From positions 25,705,036 to 25,769,035 of the forward strand of contig NC_092271.1 of NCBI RefSeq assembly GCF_036320965.1: a DNA stretch of 64,000 nt, in the 5' to 3' direction. A model generated the notes under the pieces. It did not search any database. It was not told where the DNA came from and saw only the letters and a program-made list of their open reading frames with translations. The position numbers were made by a program, and so were the translations under genes. This document shows, piece after piece, positions 50,701 to 63,852 of this stretch; the first letter of the stretch is position 1; each line of letters begins with the position of its first letter. Source of the stretch: Panulirus ornatus. Lineage: Eukaryota > Arthropoda > Malacostraca > Decapoda > Palinuridae.

Positions 50701-52150
50701 TAGATCCAGCGCCATAGAATAAGAGTCTAAACTATAAACCTTCGATGTTTTACTTACGGTATCGTTACTAGGAGGTCGCTGCATACGTGATCTCTCACTA
50801 TGGCTGGTGGATCTGGGTACCAGTGGCAACTGTACATAGATACGGTGGAGCTAAGAATAACAGGATGCGATTTCCTGTAGCGGAGATAACATTTTCAACG
50901 ATGTAACATTTATATTTTTTTAACATTTCGACGTACACATCTGTTTTTCATTTATCAGATTTGTAAGGATTCATCAATTTAACGATTAGTTTCAAGATCA
51001 CTGATTACATAGTTTGTATTATCTACTTTGCGGTTGTCACTGCAATAGTGTTACTTGGCAACAGTAAACCGATGTGGGTTCAGCTGTCCCAGGAATGAGT
51101 GGATAGCATAAAGGAAAAGTATGAAACGTAGTTAGTAAAGAAACCACTTAAGGTACTGGACGAACACAATAAACCACCTGAAGACTTGAGAGTCCGAAGA
51201 TTAACAGAAATAACGGCTTTTGGGCAGGACATGGACAGGTGACTTGCACTGTATTGGTTACAAGTGGATTAACATGGGTCACCTTCCAGTAAGTCTGTAG
51301 TCTCCATTTTTTTTTTCTTTTTTATCACTGGCATTTTCACAAGGTTGGTGTAGAAAAAAAGATGTAGCATCTGCCTCGTGTCCAAATCGTTGAAGGATAT
51401 TAGACGTAACTTGGCTCTGGTGACTGCTGCTTCATGAGATCTCAACGCAGAGAATGAACATGAAAAGTATATCTGATATGAATTAGGGCAATATGATGAT
51501 ATGGAAAAGTATGGTATTCCTTTGGGTTAAGAAATTATTCACTTGATCTTATTCAAACTGCATATCCTTCCAGTCGTCTCTGAGACAAGATACGTGAATT
51601 TGAATATTATTTACATTCAAGAGTAAAATTGTTAATACGTAACTTGGACCACGAGTCCTTTCAGACAAAAGTATTTTTGGACGTATGTACGGTAGTGAAA
51701 TGGCTTGCTGAGCTACAGTTCCCTTGAGGCTACATAGCTATCTGTATCCCAGCATGCACAACGGATATTAGTGCTGTTGTCCCCAAAAGTCACTGTGAAT
51801 CATACTTGTAGACTTTTGAGGAAATCTTTGAAAAAGAAAGAAATTTAGCTGAAATTTTACGCAAAGAGTTGAGAACAAGGATTTGAAGATTCACACAACA
51901 GCTTCCATGTTGTAAATTACAGCCATAACACTGATTTTATTGCGTCGTCTTGGGAGCGTTATCATAGTAAGACAAAGGAAAGCAGACAAACTAACATTTC
52001 TGCTTATTATAGTGTCTTCTCCTAAGTTTATGATAAACGTAGCCGTGTAAATGTATATGATGACCACATGCAGAGAGAGATAAAAAAGGCAGTGTTTTTA
52101 TAGAGATTCGGGATTATTTTGATAAATTGAGAAATTCATTTTAAGGAAAT

Positions 52151-52699
52151 CTAGGTGCAACTATGATTTTTTTTAATACTTTTTTTTTTTTTTTTCTGGG
52201 AGCATATGGGAAGGGCGTCGGCACCAAGAGTAGGAAGTTGAAGGGTATTAAGGGCACTAGACGACTCACTTTGCTTGTTCTGAAAATAGGTGTTTATTGG
52301 ACCATTCTTCAACAATAATACCTTACCTTGTAAGATTTGAATTCGAATCACCCTTATAGTGCCGACGTTTATGTAATGACTGCGGTATACAGGGAGTGCT
52401 AAGTCTTTCGGGCTGTTCCATTGGTTATTGTGTGTCAAGGCAGAAATCTGTACATAAAGTTTTAGGAAGAATCCGAAGTATTTCGAAATATTTCTTACTT
52501 GAAAGTTGAAATAACCAAAATTAAATGACATACCGATTGTTGCAGGAAGGCGAATATGTGTCAGGATCCGGGCCAAGGTTATTGATAGACAACAAAGCAT
52601 GTCAGATGTATCACATTTTGTATCATGTCTAAATATATAAGCTGTGAAACTGTGTACCTGCATGTTGTTAAAACTCGTGAACGAGGACATAGTGTTCAC
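52151..52699 (-). CDS. Unrecognised 182-codon open frame
   Basis: This is the longest frame in the window that is not made of simple repeat. It begins MNTMSSFTSFNN and ends in a lysine-rich stretch translated from the T run at about 52184-52196. It shows no clear signal peptide, repeated domain or catalytic motif and has many Asn, Ile, Ser and Thr residues, as expected for AT-rich non-coding DNA. No promoter or splice context supports it. One frame of this length in 64 kb of two-strand AT-rich sequence is compatible with chance. It is listed only because it is an outlier in length. Confidence 0.1.
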   Translation of the reverse strand: MNTMSSFTSFNNMQVHSFTAYIFRHDTKCDTSDMLCCLSITLARILTHIRLPATIGMSFNFGYFNFQVRNISKYFGFFLKLYVQISALTHNNQWNSPKDLALPVYRSHYINVGTIRVIRIQILQGKVLLLKNGPINTYFQNKQSESSSALNTLQLPTLGADALPICSQKKKKKSIKKNHSCT

Positions 52700-54490
52700 G
52701 TGTACAATTCGTGAAAGAAATACTCATTCATATTTATTATTAAGTTTAACCTCTGCGTCTTCATGATTTCCTTCATTGAAAATTATGTGGACCCTTCTTT
52801 TCAATAATCGATGGTGCTTCCTTTTTCTTGGTGAACTAGATCTTTATATGTTGGGAGAGTGTTTATTTGCGCTCTGGGGCAGTCTTGAGTTGGCAGTCTT
52901 GATGTGCTGTTATTCTTAACCGCTACACCCTTGAGAACTTAAGAGTTCTAAGAACTCTTCTAGGACTGAGTTAAAACAGGAAAAGGACTTAGAAAGATGA
53001 GAATCATATTTGATACTTTTTATTTTTCGTTCATATACCAGATAGATATTCTGTACCTGACTTCTTTCAACAAATACATGATACAGAGAAGCCTGTTTCT
53101 CTCATGGCAGCCTGTCATACAATAGCATGCTTTCTACTTTTTACGTTTTCAAATAGAGGCCACGAGATGCAGTGGTTGTGATACGTGGAAAGGCGTATCT
53201 AATCGCACAATCTCGACAGTATTCAGGATGTGAGATGTTATCTTTTTACACGTTCTAGTACATGGTGTAAGTGTTATCTCTGAGATGTTTCACTTTTTTC
53301 TTTCTCTCACTTTATCATTAGTGTCGTGTTTAAGCAGTTTCCACTAGGGCCCTACATGAAGATTTTCTTTGTGGCCATCCTACACAGGTTGTCATTACTG
53401 AGCTCAGATATGGAGTAGCTTGACAAACAGAGGTATCAGAACGGAAATAATGAATGTCACTGTGCAATAAGATACGGAGTGCATTAGAGTAGGTGGAATA
53501 GAATGAAAAGTAATGAAATGTAAGCATTATGAGGATTTTGTGTATAGTGAAGGTATTAATCTTAAAAGTAGGGAAAGGAAGCGTATATTTACTTGTGTAG
53601 GTCTATGCCAAAAGCAGCAGAACATTCACTAGGAAGTCATGGGAAACCCTACAATGTTTGCAGTGAACCCTTCCTGATGGTATCTTGTTAGTATGTGTTC
53701 CTTTCAAACATTACGCTAAGCCTTTTCAAATACATTTGACTTGTTTTGTCTTTGCGTGGGTGTTCAGTTACATTAACATAAAAGCTGCAGTATGCTGATA
53801 AGAGCCTCAAGAAACCCTAAGCATGCTCAACCAGAAGCGATAGGACGTGTTTAGCAACGGTGGGAAGCCCTGGACATGCACCCGGAGCTTGCGGAATGTA
53901 GGCTGACAGATAACTCACTCCAAGCCAGGAATTTTAACGTTAGACCCCGTAGCTGAAAGTGGCCTGCAAATTACCCAAAGATGAGCTTAGATTTCCAACA
54001 AGGGTCCTTGTAGTGTAGCAAGGATTTCTCCATGCGGAAGTCGAGGTAGACGTTATCGTAGGCATAACACCAAACCTGTACACGACATTAGGACACAAAG
54101 CGGAATAACCTTGGGGAAACCAGCTGTAGCAGGTAGGTTAGCTTGTTACCCAGGGAGAACAGATTACTGGGGTCCATGTTACGGAAGATAAGGCTGCGTA
54201 CGCCAGGAAGCCAACCCCCTTCACCTTTCCTGTTACTCAGCCGCGCTTCCCCTGGGAGTACTTCGTGTTAAGCATAACAATGAAGTGAATGTAGGATGGA
54301 ATTAAGGGCCGCTGAACAAGAAAGCAAATTTCCACGGTTAACGACATGGTCTTGTACCTCTTTTATTAGCACATATGGTAGATTCTATCTGCCCTTAAGA
54401 GCTTTCTCGTGAAATTTTTGTTTAACTCAGTATTATATTACGGGAAGTCATCAGTACCAGGTGTCGTTTTTGCTCGATGCTCCTCAACAG

Positions 54491-54522
54491 CCTAAACAAT
54501 GGTGGGAAGATCAACGTGGAAG
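54491..54522 (+). other. Candidate short exon with ATG
   Basis: Acceptor-like 'gctcctcaacag' (ends 54490) is followed by 'cctaaacaATGGTGGG' and, after eight codons from the ATG (54499), donor GTGAGTCG at 54523. It is only 32 nt. The upstream pyrimidine tract is weak, so this is a low-confidence call. Confidence 0.15.
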
Positions 54523-54994
54523 GTGAGTCGCTGAAAACTGACACACGTCAAAAGAAATTTTGCAGTTCACTTTCTCCTTGTCTGAGTATATATATGTGTG
54601 TGTGTGTATTTTTTTTTTGTGTGTAAGAGCGATTAAGTAAAATAAATATGTATATATGAAAGGTGTCCAAATAACTTGCGTTGTTGAGCATGTTAAAATT
54701 ACTGAAAGTTCTCAAATTAATTGTGAGTAATATTTGATCAGGAACATTTTAATGTGAGAACATATCTTACGCCATTATTTTTTTTACTAGATTGTCTTAC
54801 ACACGCTCATGCTAATACTGCAGGCAGCGTGGTTAGCATAGCACTATATTGCTCGGTCTCGATTTTTGGGTTGCTTAGAGTTGGCAAGTCCCATACATGA
54901 AGATCCCGCATTGGCGCCATATTCCGCAATGCTGTAGTTGCAGAGATAGCTCTATAGTTTAGTATCTCTGAGTTTGGGTAAATCCTGCTTTTCG

Positions 54995-55142
<148 letters not shown>

Positions 55143-55269
55143 ATTGTTGCTGAATTTTTTTTCTAAGTTATGATTAAATTGTTGTTTTTGTCTGCAAAAA
55201 TGGCGTTTGATAGTCATAATATTGTCTGAAAATAGTGCGTGGAGATGAAATTCTAAATTTGGTTCGTCT

Positions 55270-55274
<5 letters not shown>

Positions 55275-55312
<38 letters not shown>
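55275..55312. repeat. (TG)19 microsatellite
   Basis: Pure run. Confidence 0.99.
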
Positions 55313-55315
<3 letters not shown>

Positions 55316-56091
55316 AACTAGCAGGTGAATATTGTAAAAACCTTAAAGGTACCACCCTAACACAGTGCTCATGTTCAGCTTCACAGCACAGTATTTCCCA
55401 TGGGCAGACCCCCTAGCAACTCATCCGTGGCTTGATCTCCCTTCCTGCCCTGGGATTTCTAATATTAATTCCCTTCCCGCCTGTTATGGTGTAGCCTGTG
55501 TACCGGCTGCCAGGTCCCCATCACACCCTCTCGCGCCCTTCTCTATAATTTCCTCCTACCTGTATTAATAACTTTATTTCTTTGGCTTTTTTTCTTTATC
55601 GTCATGTCGTATCATAAGGTAAAGGGATTTTGGTGAAGATATGTAGTTTACCAATGTGAATTTGAAGGAAAAGTTGCAAGACATTGTATGGAATTAGTTC
55701 AACAATATTAAATTAATTTTTTTGTGAATTCTTACTTATTTATCTTAAATGAAGCTGTTAATATATTTTCTTGTAAATCCCTTAGACACGTAGCACCGCT
55801 ACACCCAAAATGTCCTTGGCATGTACAGTATGTTTATTTAGAATGCTGCTAGTACGCAGTGTCCGCCTTTACCCTCCTATAACCTCATCCAATATACTTA
55901 CCAAGCCTCCACATGTTCCTGCTACAATATGAGCTCCAGTTTTCTCTCCCCGTGGTTTTGTGTTTCTAGTCTTTTACCTAGACTTTGCTAATCCCCTCCT
56001 TTTACTTTTTTGCTCTTCCTGTTTTCTACTATAGTTGTGTAGTTAACACTGCATAATATAAGAAAATCTGTTAATTGTATGTGCTTTGAGG

Positions 56092-56094
<3 letters not shown>

Positions 56095-56163
<69 letters not shown>
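56095..56163. repeat. (TA)n microsatellite
   Basis: Directly upstream of a SINE copy. Confidence 0.99.
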
Positions 56164-56166
<3 letters not shown>

Positions 56167-56402
56167 CCCTGGGGATAGGGGATTAAGAATACTTCCCATG
56201 TATTCCCTGCGTGTCGTAGAAGGCGACTAAAAGGGGAGGGAGCGGGGGGCTGGAAATCCTCCCCTCTCGTTTTTTTTTTTTTTTTTCCAAAAGAAGGAAC
56301 AGAGGGGGCCAGGTGAGGATATTCCAAAAAAGGCCCAGTCCTCCGTTCTTAACGCTACCTCGCTAACGCGGGAAATGGCGAATAGTTTAAAAAAAAAAAA
56401 AA
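56164..56402 (+). mobile_element. 5'-truncated SINE copy between two (AT)n arrays
   Basis: Nearly identical to 22159-22390 over the body ('gcgtgtcgtagaaggcgact') and tail ('gctacctcgctaacgcggga'), ending in poly(A) at 56389-56403. An (AT)n array lies directly on each side (56095-56163 and 56403-56484). The high identity to the 22 kb copy suggests a fairly recent subfamily. Confidence 0.8.
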
Positions 56403-56413
56403 ATATATATATA

Positions 56414-56484
<71 letters not shown>
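56403..56484. repeat. (AT)n microsatellite
   Basis: Directly downstream of the SINE poly(A). Confidence 0.99.
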
Positions 56485-56488
<4 letters not shown>

Positions 56489-56489
56489 T

Positions 56490-58193
56490 GAAGCCAATGT
56501 TCGAATGTCCAAATGGTGAAGTGAACCAATTGTCCAACAAAATATGATTCTGCAGTGTGCATTTAGACGAACTTAAAGGTATAAAGTATTCGTTACATGT
56601 TTGGTAAATGTCGAAGCGAGGCGCAAAATCTCACGGGTGGAGATACCTATTTCTTCATGACCAATTGCATTTTCAGGTGCATATATTATTTCAAAGAATA
56701 ACGACATATACTAACACCAAGATTTGAAGAAATACCTTGAGAGGTCCTGCAGGAGGAGGGAGGAGGAGGTGGCGGTGATGGTGGTGGAGTGGTGGTGTGT
56801 TTGGCTGGATCAATATTTAGCGAGGCTCGGCCCGTGTGGGGAGGCAGGCAGCCAGCCAGCCAGCTTGCCAGCCTCTAGTTGTGCCCCGACCCACCAGAGT
56901 GCACCGTCACGCGTTCCGCCTCCACCAGCCTCATGCGTTACCTCTTCACTGGGATTTGAACGATTTATTCAGTGATGTCTGAGTGCTCTACAATTGGTTT
57001 GTGATGTGTGGTGATCTGGTGGTTTAACAGATGGAGAGACCTTAAACTGGCCATGTCTTGAACTGCAGAGAGCTTCGCTGGATATCTTGAAAGTAGGTGA
57101 TGATGGCGTAGTACAATGTTTGCTAGAGTTCACGCACGTACTCCTTGTGGTAGTGTGTTGGAGCCTCATAGTGACAGTGTGATGACATGTGGTGTAGGCC
57201 ATATCCGAAGGCAAAGAGGACGTATGAATGATACTTAAGAATGTAGAGTGAATGAAAGAGATACGTGCGTTAGATAGCAAATGTAAAATCCAGTATTTTT
57301 GTTGTGTATTGAAAAAAAAAAGTTGAAATAGAGAAAGTGGCATTAGTGAAAGGAAAGAAGGTAAAATTCACGGGAAGTAAGTGAATCATTAAGTAATGTT
57401 TCATATTCAAGGAAAAACAGGTAGTGTGTGTTAAATGAACAAGTTATTTGCTTTTTAAATAAAAACAGTGTTAATGAAATACTGAAAGGGTGGCTGCTCA
57501 ACACAAAATATTTAGAATTGTGAGTAACGTGGACGCTAGAATGGTATGTGTACGATGGTCTTCCAATATTCAGTTGGCCCAGAAGGATGCGTCACTACCC
57601 ACCTTTGGCCCGGTTGAAAAATACATATTTTTAAAGTCCTATGGAATATGCAGTAATCTAAAATTAAACGTTAAATTTATTCATTACTTTCGACCCAGGC
57701 TTCAGTGAACACAGCAACGTAACAGCGGATTGGAGGCAGATTCGAGACGTCAGTTACCTTGGCAACCGTCGCAAGGTACAATTATGGGGTAAATTGGCCA
57801 GGTGCATGCAAGAAGCCTTGGGAATTTACCTGGAGAACGATGGAGGCATGAGGCCTGGATCTCATGGCATTTGTGTAATCTTTCTTATTGTAATATTTTA
57901 TTGACGGAAAGTATTAACCTACACAAGATCATATGATAAGGTTTGGAACTTCAGACTTTGGATGACAATCGCATCAAAAAAAGAATTTGGATGACCTCAG
58001 ACACAATTGATACAGGTGAAATAGCAAAATTTTGGCCCGGGTTACAGAATTCTGAGAATGACTAAATTTGGCGTATCACCAATAGATTTTACCTGACCCC
58101 TTGAACACCTAGACCATATAAATCCATTTTTCAGCATTGAAATATTACCCTGACTGAGCTGTAATTAGGCAGCCTTGGAAGACCTCTGTCTTG

Positions 58194-58234
<41 letters not shown>

Positions 58235-60190
58235 TAGGTGTAACGAAGATAGAAAAGGAAAATTGGGTGTTCACCACTTGCTTCAGAAAGATGTTTAAAA
58301 CTTTACGCTTACTCTACTAGGGTAATTGTGGCCAAGAGCAGGTAATATTCCATTATCCAAGCCTAGTAAGGTCCTGCGTCACAAACGAGCAGGCTAGCAT
58401 GACGAGACGTGATTTGGAATACTGATACAGACTGTTGGATCAAAATATAGATTTCTCTGACGGTGAGAGTCAGCTGCCTGGACTCTTCTTTACCGCAGCC
58501 TTCTATGTAGGTACGTTCTTAACTCCCAGTTGACAGGGCAGGGTCATGTCTCATCCATCAGTGTTGCGTGGTGCTGTTGAAATGTTGTCGAATTTAAGGA
58601 TTCAGCAGAATAAACATTTGCACTTCTGATTAAAAATTTTGCGTCTTGATTCATATGCAAACACCATTTGTAAAAAGCAACCAATTTACTTTGCACCCTA
58701 GCTCATCCTGTGGGCAGTGACGTTAGAGGTCCGGGAACACCTGAAAATATTGAATTATAGAATGTTACATTTTGAATGAGTTATTTACCGGTGTGTACAG
58801 TAGTACATATATCTTGTAGTGTATAGTTGCAATTATCGCAGGATTACTAATTTTACAGCAGGCACGTATGACTTGGGTCGGGCCACAGTATCACCATATC
58901 ACCACGGTGTTTACTGAACTCGTTTGTGGAGGAGCACATATAGGTTTCCTCTTGCATGTTAGTATGATTATAGATGTCAGAAAAACAAGAAGCCAGCCAA
59001 CACAAGGACATGAATTTCTTGTCCCGAGTGTTGCGGTGCCAGACGTAGGAGTTGAGGGATCATATAACAGAAACCTCTGACGCTCTGACTTGCTTAGATG
59101 TTCTTACGTTGCTTTGGAAAACACGGTTATTGATGAACGGAGCTGGAGATTGATTTAAGGAACTATGTTCAAATTGGGTATTGCTGAAATTTGGAGTCTG
59201 TAGTAATATCAAGATTTTCACTTCTGAGGTAAAGTATATGATCTATATTGAATGCCAGGTGGAATAGATCATCGCTCCAAAGGTCCTCATCCTTTTCCTT
59301 GTCTCGGTCGGTCGGTCGGTTGTGTGTCTGGTCATTTCATTGACATATGTAATATTTTACATCGATATTTGATTAACCTTCGCTATTAAAGAAACTAAGA
59401 TGGTCTTCCATGAGAGTGCCGTTGTTTTGTTTAGCTAGCTTTGCTCTGGAGAGGAATACCATCAGTTATACTCAGTTCACCAGTGATCTTTATACACTGT
59501 CCTGAGTTGTAAATGCAGAATTTATACTTTGCCCACCGCACACAGCATTTCTAAGCGTACCTTGGGGGTTCGCAGAACAAGTTAAACTTACCCTGTAGCT
59601 TCTTCCGGGTATTAAGAAGTTAAAGCTGTTGCTCTGCATAATGCAGGTGTTTTACAATCTGGTGGTCATCTTGTCTGCAGACCTGACCCATCACACTTAA
59701 ATTTCAAGCTTTAAACAACCCATGACTTACTTAAGATATTTCCCTGCTTTCATTTTACGCCAGCATGAGTTCAAACTGTTAACCTGTTATGCTCAGTTAC
59801 GACAGTTAGACGTATGAGGAAGATGACCTGATCGTTGAACTAACACTTAATGGCCAGGGGAAGGGCAAGAACATTATTATACTCAAGAGATATGCTGTCT
59901 TACTCAAGCAGAATGTAAGATTTTTTTGTGCCGAATCACGTGCTTCTATTGTGTTCCGGTGATGGAATTCAAGATCAAGGTTTCCGCGTCAGTTGATTGA
60001 TGGTTTGTCATGGTCATGTTTTGGCTTCGTAATTATTGACAGGTGAATATCATTCAGTTTTTAACGTACATTTAAAAGGAAAAAGTAAATGTGTTGGTGT
60101 TGGGATTCTCGAATGATTGAATAACTTTGGGTGTGATATGTAACATTTGTGAACATAATTTGTTTTCTGGGGTGAGATTTACTTCGTGTG
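56490..60190. other. Repeat-poor stretch, no gene recognised
   Basis: A GGA/GGT-rich patch lies at 56745-56800. A (CGGT)4-like run lies near 59305. No recognisable coding exon. Confidence 0.5.
58195..58230. repeat. (CA)18 microsatellite
   Basis: Pure run. Confidence 0.99.
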
Positions 60191-60193
60191 TAA

Positions 60194-60195
<2 letters not shown>

Positions 60196-60270
<75 letters not shown>
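60196..60270. repeat. (AT)n microsatellite
   Basis: Pure run; the last long array in the window. Confidence 0.99.
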
Positions 60271-60273
<3 letters not shown>

Positions 60274-61671
60274 GTCTTCGCACCTCTCTGAATATACTCA
60301 CACCTTAGCCTAAGCCAGCTATGTGTGTGTGCGTCTCAGTTGTCTTTTCTTTCAACTCATCTTAATGTCATGCAGAGTTTTGCTTTGGCATGTAAGGGCA
60401 GAATTTTATTCATTATAAAGGGGTATCATAATAAAGTTTCTAAGAAGCTTTGTAGATTGGAATCATCATTTGAACTGTCTCGGCCACATGCTTTGTATTT
60501 TCAGTAATTTGAAGGAAATCACTTCTGGAATATATTACTGGGAATTATATCATTTGTTGTATCTGTATAACAATTATGATATTAAAACCAAAAATAAGTT
60601 TGTGTGGGTAATGTAGGTAGGTAGGTAGGTGACTTGTCTGTTTAATTTTCTCATACCTGCATCTTGCCTTGCCCTTCACCTACTTTCCTTTCGCTTCATT
60701 TGCGTCTGACTTCCCAGTTCGGCCTTTTCCTGTGTTTTCATCATTGTTGCCCAGTCAGTTTTTTTTTTCCCTTGTATCATATTTATCATTGCTCCTAAGC
60801 TTCACATTCTCAGTTATTTCTGTAATTTTATAACTTACTTTGTTTTCTTAAGGTTTGTCACTCAGAAATTACTACTCTTTTTTTCCCCTCTGTTTATTGG
60901 CTTCACTCCCCCTTGCAACACACCTGTACCCGTCTCAGGCAGGCGGCCCCAGACCCTCCAAGGTCGCGGCCATCTCTTCCTCCCGGCATCTCTTCACCTC
61001 CTCCCTTACTCCACCCTGGGAGAATTAACACTCGTCTCTCGACAGATGTTGTTGTGGTGGTGACAGTGGTTCATTATTATATATATTTTTGTCATGATAA
61101 CAATTGGGTTAGCTTGCCTTTGAGTCTTTGATCAGTTAGGTTTGATTTTACTTCTACATGGAAAAGCTGTTGCTACTATTATAACTAGATTTGCATGCTT
61201 GTATGGTAACCTTGTCATCAGAAACGCACTTTATTTTCAACCATTCCTGCTTTTGATTCATGTGTATTTTCATAAAAAGAAGAATTTCCCCTTGCAGAAT
61301 ACGTTTGGGGTTTATGGTAATGTGCTCTCCTAATGCTTGTACTCCTTATCTTTTAAATAAACTAAGTATAAGGCTCTATAGCAAGAGAGAAAATTAAGTA
61401 AAACAAGTTACGGTGGTAGGTAACGTGTCACTGATCTTTTATCCTCTTGTTTCCAGTTCTTATTTCGCCTCACCGTTATGAATTCCTTTATCAGTTTCCA
61501 TATCACTTATTTTGCCGTTTTCTTCTTCATTACTAGTGTTAACCAAAGTTAGAATTACTGCTTTTCCCCGTATGATTCCTCTTCAGTAGCTTTCATCTTT
61601 TCAGTTCTGCCTCAAGTCTCTTCCTCTAGACTCCCCCCCTCCTCCCCTCTTTTTTCTTTTTTTCCCCTCAG

Positions 61672-61723
61672 TCCTCGTTTCAGCTGACTCCTTTCGCGGG
61701 CAGTTGTTTCAACCCACTCCAAG
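61672..61723 (+). other. Candidate 52-nt internal exon
   Basis: A strong polypyrimidine tract with acceptor (about 61630-61671, ending ttttcccctcag-type) precedes a 52-nt interval that ends CAAG and is followed by donor GTGAGTG (61724). Two of three plus frames are open: one starting SSFQLTPFAG and one reading LVSADSFRGQ. The length is not a multiple of three. An alternative acceptor (tttcag) ends at 61683. The sequence is not recognised as any protein. It could be an untranslated exon or chance. Confidence 0.3.
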
Positions 61724-63822
61724 GTGAGTGCCGTCTCCCAGCACCCTCAACCTCCTCCCGAAGATGTTACCGTCAGTCGTGTTCCCTCAGGTCACAGAGG
61801 ATGACACCAGCCTAAGTGACTGTAGGACTTGATTGACCGAACGCATCTGTCCCGTGACTAGCTGTAATGATGATACGTGGAAGAGATGCTTATTCAAAAG
61901 ATCAGTGAGGCAGTAGACTTTCCCCTTCATAGTGGTTTGTCATTTATTGAATGTTGTATATGACACGTCATTCAGCAGCGCTAATTAGCTCCGTCTTAAT
62001 TTACCCACAGATTAGGAAGGGGGTTGGTGGAATGAGCATAATTATAAAGATGTCAACCGAGGCTGACCGGCATTCGGATCTCACGACGTAGATGGCGTCT
62101 ATGACCCTACCTCTGGGTCTTGAATCTTTTTGCCATAGACTGAGTAGATTTTCTACCTCCAGTGTTACATAGAACTATGTGACCGCTAAACAGATGCTGA
62201 CGATTTAGATATAGTTGAGAAACTGTCGCATGAAAAATGATACCATTTAATTGTGACAGATTTTTGTTCTCTTATCTAGTTAAATCAACAATGATATAGT
62301 AAGATTAAATGAATTTTATTTCATTTTGGGTAAAAAGGTATGAAATGTAATTTTAAAAGCACTTCGTTCAAAAGAATTCAAAAGAATTGCATGTAAAATG
62401 TACAATAATAGAATTTCGTTACCCAAAGGTGGTGGAGTAGTCGATTTCATCCATCTTCTTGGGCCTATGAAGTTGAAATTAATTAATTTAGGAAGCGGGT
62501 GCGACTATTCCTGCCGGAAACTTTGCCTCCGGCCGTTTCGAAACCTTACTGTGTCACTTGCTGTCCTCCTGTGTGGCAAACTTAAATTGATTCTTTTGTT
62601 GGACTTAACGTTAGTTGTTCATTAGCAAATGTTTGGATGTCCTGTTATTATTTAGGTTTCTGTTTTATTCCTATAAAGCGATGTAATCTTTTTGTCCAGA
62701 ACTTGTAATCTTTGTAAATTGGATTTTCGTAGCAATGCTTTCCTTTACGTAGTTTTTGTTTGTTTGTTTGATTGTTTTTGTGCTTATAAAACATCTCTAC
62801 CATATTCAGAAGCTCTCACAAATAGATTTAGATTTATTTCCGATTATGTATAGCCTGGGATCGCGCTGTCTGTCACACTTGGGAGCTGGGGGAAATGGAT
62901 GGCTTTGCTAATAACCAGATAGCATGCAATACACACTAAAGGAGAATTCCCTTGATGTAAGCTACTTGTCAGTTGCAATTGAATTTTGGGATTAGTGAAA
63001 CCTCGTCCGAGTATTCGGTGATGCCCAGGCCAGATCTGATTTAGGTTTCCCTGTCAGTCCAATTGGTCTTGCTTGCAGTGATTGCTAAAGCTAGGTCGTG
63101 TTGTTGCTCGCTGGATATTATCAGTGAAATATTATTTAACTTCAAGAAGGAAGGCTGTTATAGAGTCCATGGATTTGTAGTACTCAACCTTTCGAAGAGT
63201 TGATATGATTACATATTAACGTGTGGGCTCGAGTTCTGCGAACATACATAATGCTTCATCATCATTCCCTAATGGTGGCTGATGAAAAACTCACAATAAA
63301 CACTGGTGTTAATGATAAAGAGGCAGTGATCAGTAACCATGGTGTTTCATCTTCAGTTGACGAAAGGGGGTGCAGTTTCTGCGTAGAACTTCTCGCTTGG
63401 AAGGAGGCCATCATTTCCTTTCTTTCCTTCCTGAATGGCCTGTTGTACTAAATGTTGTTGAAATATGAACTAGTTCATTCATGGAGGTCGTGTCACGACT
63501 AATAATGTAATGTAGGTTAGGTTTCTGAGACCAGACGGTGTTACACAAACTGTGCAATACAGAAACGATGATTAAGCTTTTAACAGCTTGATAATCATCA
63601 GCGATAATCGTACAGCATAATCCAGTACGACTTCCTGTTCAAGGGGCACACGAAATTCATAACGTGAAAATAAAGAATCAAAGAGGGCGGCGTGTGGTTG
63701 GGTAGTGAGTTGGGTAGGTAGGGCCGGGAGTATAGATGTGACAGTTGTCATGAAGGTTGATTGGCGGGAATTGGCGGTAAGAGGAGCGGTGCAACAGACT
63801 CGTCCTGCCCGAGATATCATTG

Positions 63823-63852
63823 TATAAAAGTGCGAGGAATCTTCATACCATC
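63823..63852 (+). promoter_or_regulatory. Candidate TATA-type core promoter
   Basis: TATAAAAG at 63823-63830 is followed by 'cttcataccatct' at 63841-63853, which could supply an initiator 22-27 bases downstream. The surrounding DNA is GC-richer than the window average. Any transcript would run off the window end. Confidence 0.3.

Larger units (their letters stand above)
50705..54990. other. Repeat-poor stretch, no gene recognised
   Basis: Apart from the 182-codon frame and the small exon candidate at 54491, this is unique-looking and resembles intron or spacer DNA. Confidence 0.5.

Noticed and set aside
53980..54230. Minus-strand frame pieces reading like a folded protein (QVWCYAYDNVYLDF)
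   Set aside because: Only about 35 codons, no splice sites in the right places and no recognised family.
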